Of a DNA stretch of 64,000 nt, positions 60,440 through 64,000 are shown piece by piece (within the stretch, counting starts at the first letter, position 1; each line of letters opens with the position of its first letter). The stretch lies in NCBI RefSeq assembly GCF_022803015.1, contig NZ_JAFKON010000012.1:1-64000 (forward strand), written 5' to 3'. The position numbers and the translations under genes were made by a program. The DNA comes from Arthrobacter humicola (GTDB lineage: Bacteria; Actinomycetota; Actinomycetes; Actinomycetales; Micrococcaceae). Below the pieces are notes generated by a model that did not search any database, had not been told where the DNA came from, and worked only from the letters and a program-made list of their open reading frames with translations.

Positions 60440-61752
60440 GTCAGCCCATCCGCGGGCCCTTGGCCAGGTGATGCGTGCCGGGCCCGGTGCAGCGTGACGA
60501 GCAGCAGGACAAGGGCCGTTGCCTGCAGTGCGGCCACGGCAGCGATGAGCGCCGGCCGTGCGCCGTAAAGTGACCCGTACAGGGCGCCGCCGGCCAAGGC
60601 TCCGGCGCCCTCGAACGCCGCGAACACCCCGTACGCCGTGCCCTGCCGGGGTTGGGGCACCAAATCGGCGACCAGCGCCTTGACTGTGGAGTCCTGGATG
60701 CCGGTGGCGGCACCCCAGACCAGGACGCCGGCGAGCACGAGCCCGGCGCTCGGCGCCAGGGCCAGTACGGGCACCCCCATAATCAGCACGGGCAGCGCCA
60801 GGAGCACGGCCGCCCCGGCGCGGTCGTAAAGGACGCCACTGGCGAGGGCCCCGACGGCGGCGGCCCCCATGGCGCCGGCGTACAGCAGCGGAACCACCGA
60901 GACGGGGACGGCCACGTCCGCCGTCAGGTGATAGGAGATGACGCCGAAGGCGACGAGTCCGGCGCTCCAGAAGAACCCGGCAAACGCGAACAAGGTGAAG
61001 ACGCTGGAGAGCGCCGACGGCTGCCGCCCGGCGGGTTTCCCGCGGGGCGGCTCCGGCAAGCCGGAGGGGTCGGCCACGGGCCTGTCCTCGCCGGGATCCC
61101 GGACGCGGCGGCGCAGCCAAACGAGAATCGCCAGCGCCGCCGCCGCCGGAATGATGAGCACCGCAAAGGCTGCCGGCAGTGAGCCGGTGGCAACCAGCAC
61201 CGCCGAGACGAGTAGCGGGCCCAGGAGCGCCCCGGCCAGATCGAGGGACTTGTGGACGGCGAAGCCGCGGCCCCGGCCAACCGGCCCGGCGACGGCGGCG
61301 AGCAGCACGGTTTTCGCCGGGCTGCGGACGGCTTTGCCTACCCTGTCCCCGATGATGAGCACGGCTGCCAGGGCCATCCCGGCGGTCCCGGCGAACGGCG
61401 TCAACGCCAGCAGCGGGATGCACACCGCAGTCAGCACATAGCCGGCCATCGTGAAAGTCCAGTACTTCCCGGTGCGGTCCGCCCAGGGGCCGAACACCAG
61501 CCGGAGTCCCTGGGACGCGGCTTCCGCGGCGCCGGTCACGAGGCCGACGAACAGCGCGGACGCACCGAGCTGGGCCAGCAGGGGACCGCCGAGCGGGCGG
61601 GCGCCGTCGGACACCATGTCCGCGGCGAGGCTGACCAGGCCGAAGCCGACAACCGGGCCCCACAGCCGGTGCCGCCACTTCCCGGTTTGGCTGCCGGACC
61701 GCGACGGCGGGTATTGCTGGCCGGCTGGCATCCTGCGCCCGGGCCGTTCCAT
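60436..61752 (-). CDS. MFS transporter
   Basis: 438 aa with 12 predicted helices. Motif A-like LVFGPWADRTGKYW near TM2-3, a central loop about 215-245 rich in Pro/Arg, and LVWGAATGIQDSTVKALVADLVPQPRQGTAYGVFAAFEG in the second half. This resembles the YfkF/MFS_1 group found near metal or antibiotic resistance genes. Substrate unknown. It is convergent with the DUF2231 gene. Confidence 0.88.
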   Translation of the reverse strand: MERPGRRMPAGQQYPPSRSGSQTGKWRHRLWGPVVGFGLVSLAADMVSDGARPLGGPLLAQLGASALFVGLVTGAAEAASQGLRLVFGPWADRTGKYWTFTMAGYVLTAVCIPLLALTPFAGTAGMALAAVLIIGDRVGKAVRSPAKTVLLAAVAGPVGRGRGFAVHKSLDLAGALLGPLLVSAVLVATGSLPAAFAVLIIPAAAALAILVWLRRRVRDPGEDRPVADPSGLPEPPRGKPAGRQPSALSSVFTLFAFAGFFWSAGLVAFGVISYHLTADVAVPVSVVPLLYAGAMGAAAVGALASGVLYDRAGAAVLLALPVLIMGVPVLALAPSAGLVLAGVLVWGAATGIQDSTVKALVADLVPQPRQGTAYGVFAAFEGAGALAGGALYGSLYGARPALIAAVAALQATALVLLLVTLHRARHASPGQGPADGLT

Positions 61753-61859
61753 TTCCTAAGGCTGACGGACGGCCCGGAAAAAGACAATACGCAGGTCAGG
61801 GGCCGGTCGCCGCGTCGAGGCGCAGAAGGAAATATTGGCCAAAGGGGTTCTTTCTGGGC

Positions 61860-62261
61860 GGGACCGTCACCTCAACGCCGTCGCCGACTGCCACGCCGTC
61901 GCTCACGGCCACGGCCACGGCGACGCCGACCGTCACGCCGACGCCGTCGCCCACCCCTACATCGGGCGCGCCGATCAGCGCGGTCTGGAACCTCGGCAGT
62001 TCATGGACCGGCGGCTACGTGGCCAATATCGAGGTCACTGGCCTCCGGGCGGCGGCCGGTTGGAGCGTGAGCTGGCCCGATCCGAACGTCACCCGGGTGG
62101 CCAACTCCTGGGGCATCAGCTGCACGGTGCTCCCCAAGGTGTCGGTGACCTGCAGCGGCTCGGACTGGGCCACGAAGGTCGCCGCCGGCCAGAAACTGTC
62201 CGTAGGCCTGCAGGTGGATTCGCTGAAGGCTCCCGTCAACCCGGTGCTCACCCTGAAGTAG
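61860..62261 (+). pseudogene. Headless remnant of a secreted CBM2 protein
   Basis: The open frame encodes a Thr/Pro/Ser linker (61863-61975, PSPTATPSLTATATATPTVTPTPSP) followed by a family 2 carbohydrate-binding module: ISAVWNLGSSWTGGYVANIEVTG, SVSWPDPNVTRVANSWG, then DWATKVAAGQKLSVGLQ, ending at TAG 62261. No start codon, signal peptide or catalytic domain precedes the linker; the frame runs back into the MFS 5' region. CBM2 normally anchors cellulases or chitinases to polysaccharide. Most likely the 3' end of a deleted glycoside-hydrolase gene. Confidence 0.72.
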
Positions 62262-62409
62262 CCGGCCGCGCAAGGGCGCCCTCACCGCGCAACGTATTGA
62301 CGAGAAGCAGCTAGGAGCCGCGGCCACAGCCTCACGTGAGCGACTCCATGCTCCGGCCTGCGCGGGCACGGAACGGGGTGCGGGTAATCTGGTCATTTTC
62401 GCCGCACTC

Positions 62410-63174
62410 ATGATTGGCATGAACATCTCCCGCTCCGCCGCCACCAAGTCCCTGACCGTCCTTGCCGGCCTGCTTCTCGCAGGCTCCCTCGCCGGCTGTG
62501 ATGCCGCAGCCCACGTTGGCGCCAAAATCGCAGACGCCGTACACAGCGCGGCCGCATCCCAGGCTCCCGGTCCCGGTGCCGGTGCCGGTGCCGGTGCCGG
62601 TGCCGCGCACCCGGGCGAGGCCGCCGCGGCCGTAGCCCAGCTGGCGTCCATCCCGGTGAAGGGCAAGGCCCCAAAGACCGGGTACAGCCGTGGGCAGTTC
62701 GGTCCCGCCTGGTCCGATGTAGACCACAACGGCTGCGACACGCGCAACGACATGCTCCGCCGTGACCTCACCGACGTGACGACCAAGCCGGGGACCAGGG
62801 ATTGCGTCATCGCCTCCGGCAAGCTTGCCGACAAGTACACCGGCAAGACCATCACCTTCACCCGTGGTGAGAACTCGGCCGACGTCCAGATCGACCACAT
62901 TATTCCCCTGTCGCTGGCCTGGCAGACCGGCGCCCAGCAGATCAGCGCCGGCCAGCGCCTCCAGCTCGCCAACGATCCGCTGAACCTGATGTCCGCCGAC
63001 GGCCCCGCGAACCAGCAGAAGTCAGACTCCTCGGCCGATGCTTGGCTGCCGGCCAACAAGGCGTTCCGGTGCGAATACGTCGCCCGCCAGACTGCTGTGA
63101 AGGCCAAGTACAAGCTCTGGATGACCCCTCCCGAGCACGACGCCATCGCCGGGATTCTCGCCACCTGCAAATAG
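62410..63174 (+). CDS. Secreted HNH-nuclease lipoprotein (GmrSD C-terminal/DUF1524 type)
   Basis: 254 aa. Lipobox LAGSLAGC with the lipid Cys at about 30. A Gly-Ala repeat coded by GGTGCC units (62575-62604). The nuclease domain (about 95-250) has WSDVDHNGCDTRNDML, the HNH core VQIDHIIPLSLAW and LANDPLNLMSADGPANQQKSD. Such proteins are small extracellular nucleases for DNA scavenging or competition. No immunity gene was recognised beside it. The start could also be Met4. Confidence 0.9.
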   Translation: MIGMNISRSAATKSLTVLAGLLLAGSLAGCDAAAHVGAKIADAVHSAAASQAPGPGAGAGAGAGAAHPGEAAAAVAQLASIPVKGKAPKTGYSRGQFGPAWSDVDHNGCDTRNDMLRRDLTDVTTKPGTRDCVIASGKLADKYTGKTITFTRGENSADVQIDHIIPLSLAWQTGAQQISAGQRLQLANDPLNLMSADGPANQQKSDSSADAWLPANKAFRCEYVARQTAVKAKYKLWMTPPEHDAIAGILATCK

Positions 63175-63399
63175 CGGCACCGCATCCCTGAGGGGTACCT
63201 TCGTCGGAGCCGCCTAAACCGCGCCCAAATCTCCGTCTCGTCGAATAGCTTCCGGCCCTGAGGACGGCACACCAAGGTGTCGGCCCTTTCTGCTCCCTGA
63301 CCTGCGGAAACATTCCGGGATGCCATAGTGCCCACGGGACGAAAACGCCGGTAGCATGACAGCCGGGGGCCCGCTGGGGCGCCCGGTATTGGGGGAACC

Positions 63400-63576
63400 A
63401 TGGCACAACCGCGCCGGCTACTCGGCAGCAGTCCCAGCTCCGTCATCGCGGGCCGTCACCGCCTCGAGGTCCATAACGCGCAACGCCGCGGTGCCGAGCG
63501 TGCCCAGGCCCATGTCCTGCCCCCGCCGAGCCAGGCGCCACACTTCAGCGATTCCGCCGCGGCCGACGTCCCCTGA
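63400..63576 (+). CDS. Possible 58-aa small protein
   Basis: ATG at 63400 behind a good GGGGGAACC site. The encoded peptide (MAQPRRLLGSSPSSVIAGRH...) is basic and polar with no hydrophobic segment or known motif. It ends 41 bp before the DUF805 gene. It may be a real small protein, a leader peptide or chance. The surrounding 63175-63617 holds nothing else. Confidence 0.3.
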   Translation: MAQPRRLLGSSPSSVIAGRHRLEVHNAQRRGAERAQAHVLPPPSQAPHFSDSAAADVP

Positions 63577-63617
63577 CCCTCCCGGATCCACCCGGCACAC
63601 CAGTGAAGGAGCATCAC

Positions 63618-64000
63618 ATGTCAGATCCGCATTATTCTCAGCAAGGCACCGGCCGGCAGAGGTGGCCCAGCGAGCAGCCCCGGCAGAACCCGGGGTGGGC
63701 GCCGAACCCGTACGCCGCTGCGGCGTACCCGGCTCACGGATCCGGGCCCGTGCCACTCTGGGCACCGCTCTACGGCGCTTCCCTGCCAGAGGCCGCGTCG
63801 CGGTTCTTCAAGAAGTACGGGACGTTCTCCGGCCGCGCCAGCCGGAGCGAATACTGGTGGTGGATGCTCGTCTCCGGTCTCGTCTCGATCGTCTTGAACG
63901 TCATCATGCTTGCCGGTGGGGCGGCCGGCGCAAAACTGGGCCCCAACGGCGCCAGCGTCCCCGGCCCCGCCTATATGATCGGGCTCATCCTGGCAGCCGT
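63618..64000 (+). CDS. DUF805 membrane protein, cut by the window end
   Basis: ATG 63618 behind GAAGGA; no stop within the window (127 codons visible). A Gln/Pro/Tyr-rich N-terminus (HYSQQGTGRQRWPSEQPRQN) precedes the DUF805 signature FFKKYGTFSGRASRSEYWWW and two hydrophobic segments (about 83-99 and 119 onward). DUF805 proteins are small integral membrane proteins of unknown function, often with such disordered N-termini. Confidence 0.88.
   Translation, partial: MSDPHYSQQGTGRQRWPSEQPRQNPGWAPNPYAAAAYPAHGSGPVPLWAPLYGASLPEAASRFFKKYGTFSGRASRSEYWWWMLVSGLVSIVLNVIMLAGGAAGAKLGPNGASVPGPAYMIGLILAA

Noticed and set aside
63418..63765. 115-codon minus-strand frame near the right end
   Set aside because: It overlaps the DUF805 start and the small plus-strand frame, has no RBS or recognisable domain, and its composition is that of an antisense frame.

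Overview
The window is about 64 kb of high-GC (roughly two thirds G+C) actinobacterial chromosome. Several things point to Arthrobacter, Pseudarthrobacter or a close Micrococcaceae relative: a GTP-type PEP carboxykinase, the Pup-proteasome activator Bpa with a GQYL tail, a c-di-AMP riboswitch ahead of a secreted muralytic enzyme, many GTG starts, and the general gene style. This placement is inference; no rRNA is present. The first 38 bases are not genomic. Bases 5-38 are an Illumina Nextera transposase adapter, so base 39 is the true contig end.

Layout. 0.1-7.4 kb: a membrane sugar-transfer pair (GT39-like mannosyltransferase and GT2-GtrA fusion), a riboswitch-controlled secreted transglycosylase, and a TrcR/TrcS-like two-component system. 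7.5-11.8 kb: a membrane-anchored protein, an unusually AT-rich control region leading to a stand-alone winged-helix regulator, dodecin, a SixA phosphatase and a coiled-coil membrane protein. 11.8-16 kb: a tightly overlapping four-gene operon (degenerate ABC-ATPase-like protein, YhgE/Pip, TetR, K/P/A-tailed membrane protein) behind a perfect palindromic operator. 16-22.5 kb: a disulfide-family flavoprotein, a FadR-type regulator, tRNA-Arg, pckG with a CRP/GlxR-type site, and a BBE-type flavin oxidase. 22.5-25.7 kb: an NO-stress locus (hmp with an NsrR-like palindrome, and nsrR) split by a multiply broken secreted phosphoesterase pseudogene. 25.7-38 kb: manB plus a small partner, a RecQ helicase carrying a C-terminal phosphoribosyltransferase-like domain, a DHA2 MFS pump, a PYROXD2-type dehydrogenase, tRNA-Ser(GCU), a prolyl oligopeptidase and an FAD/NAD(P)-binding protein. 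38-43 kb: one very large secreted nuclease/5'-nucleotidase.

43-51.6 kb is the accessory part. It holds a VOC protein, a possible P-type ATPase relic, and a lower-GC three-gene exopolysaccharide operon. These are followed by a 4.2 kb islet bounded by 134-bp direct repeats. The right repeat is the 3' half of an intact tRNA-Ser(UGA), and identity stops exactly at the anticodon loop. The islet carries a truncated PadR, an MFS pump with a divergent HTH regulator, and a lipoprotein, but no integrase.

51.7-64 kb returns to core-like genes: quinone oxidoreductase, PadR, CstA with its YbdD partner, bpa plus a partner gene, an aldo/keto reductase, a DUF2231 membrane protein, an MFS transporter, a headless CBM2 remnant, an HNH-nuclease lipoprotein, and a DUF805 protein cut by the window end.

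No CRISPR array, prophage or intact insertion sequence was seen. The features most worth follow-up are the tRNA-Ser islet, the RecQ-PRTase fusion, the dead-ATPase/YhgE operon, the ATG-bearing 17-bp tandem repeat, and the riboswitch and operator sites.
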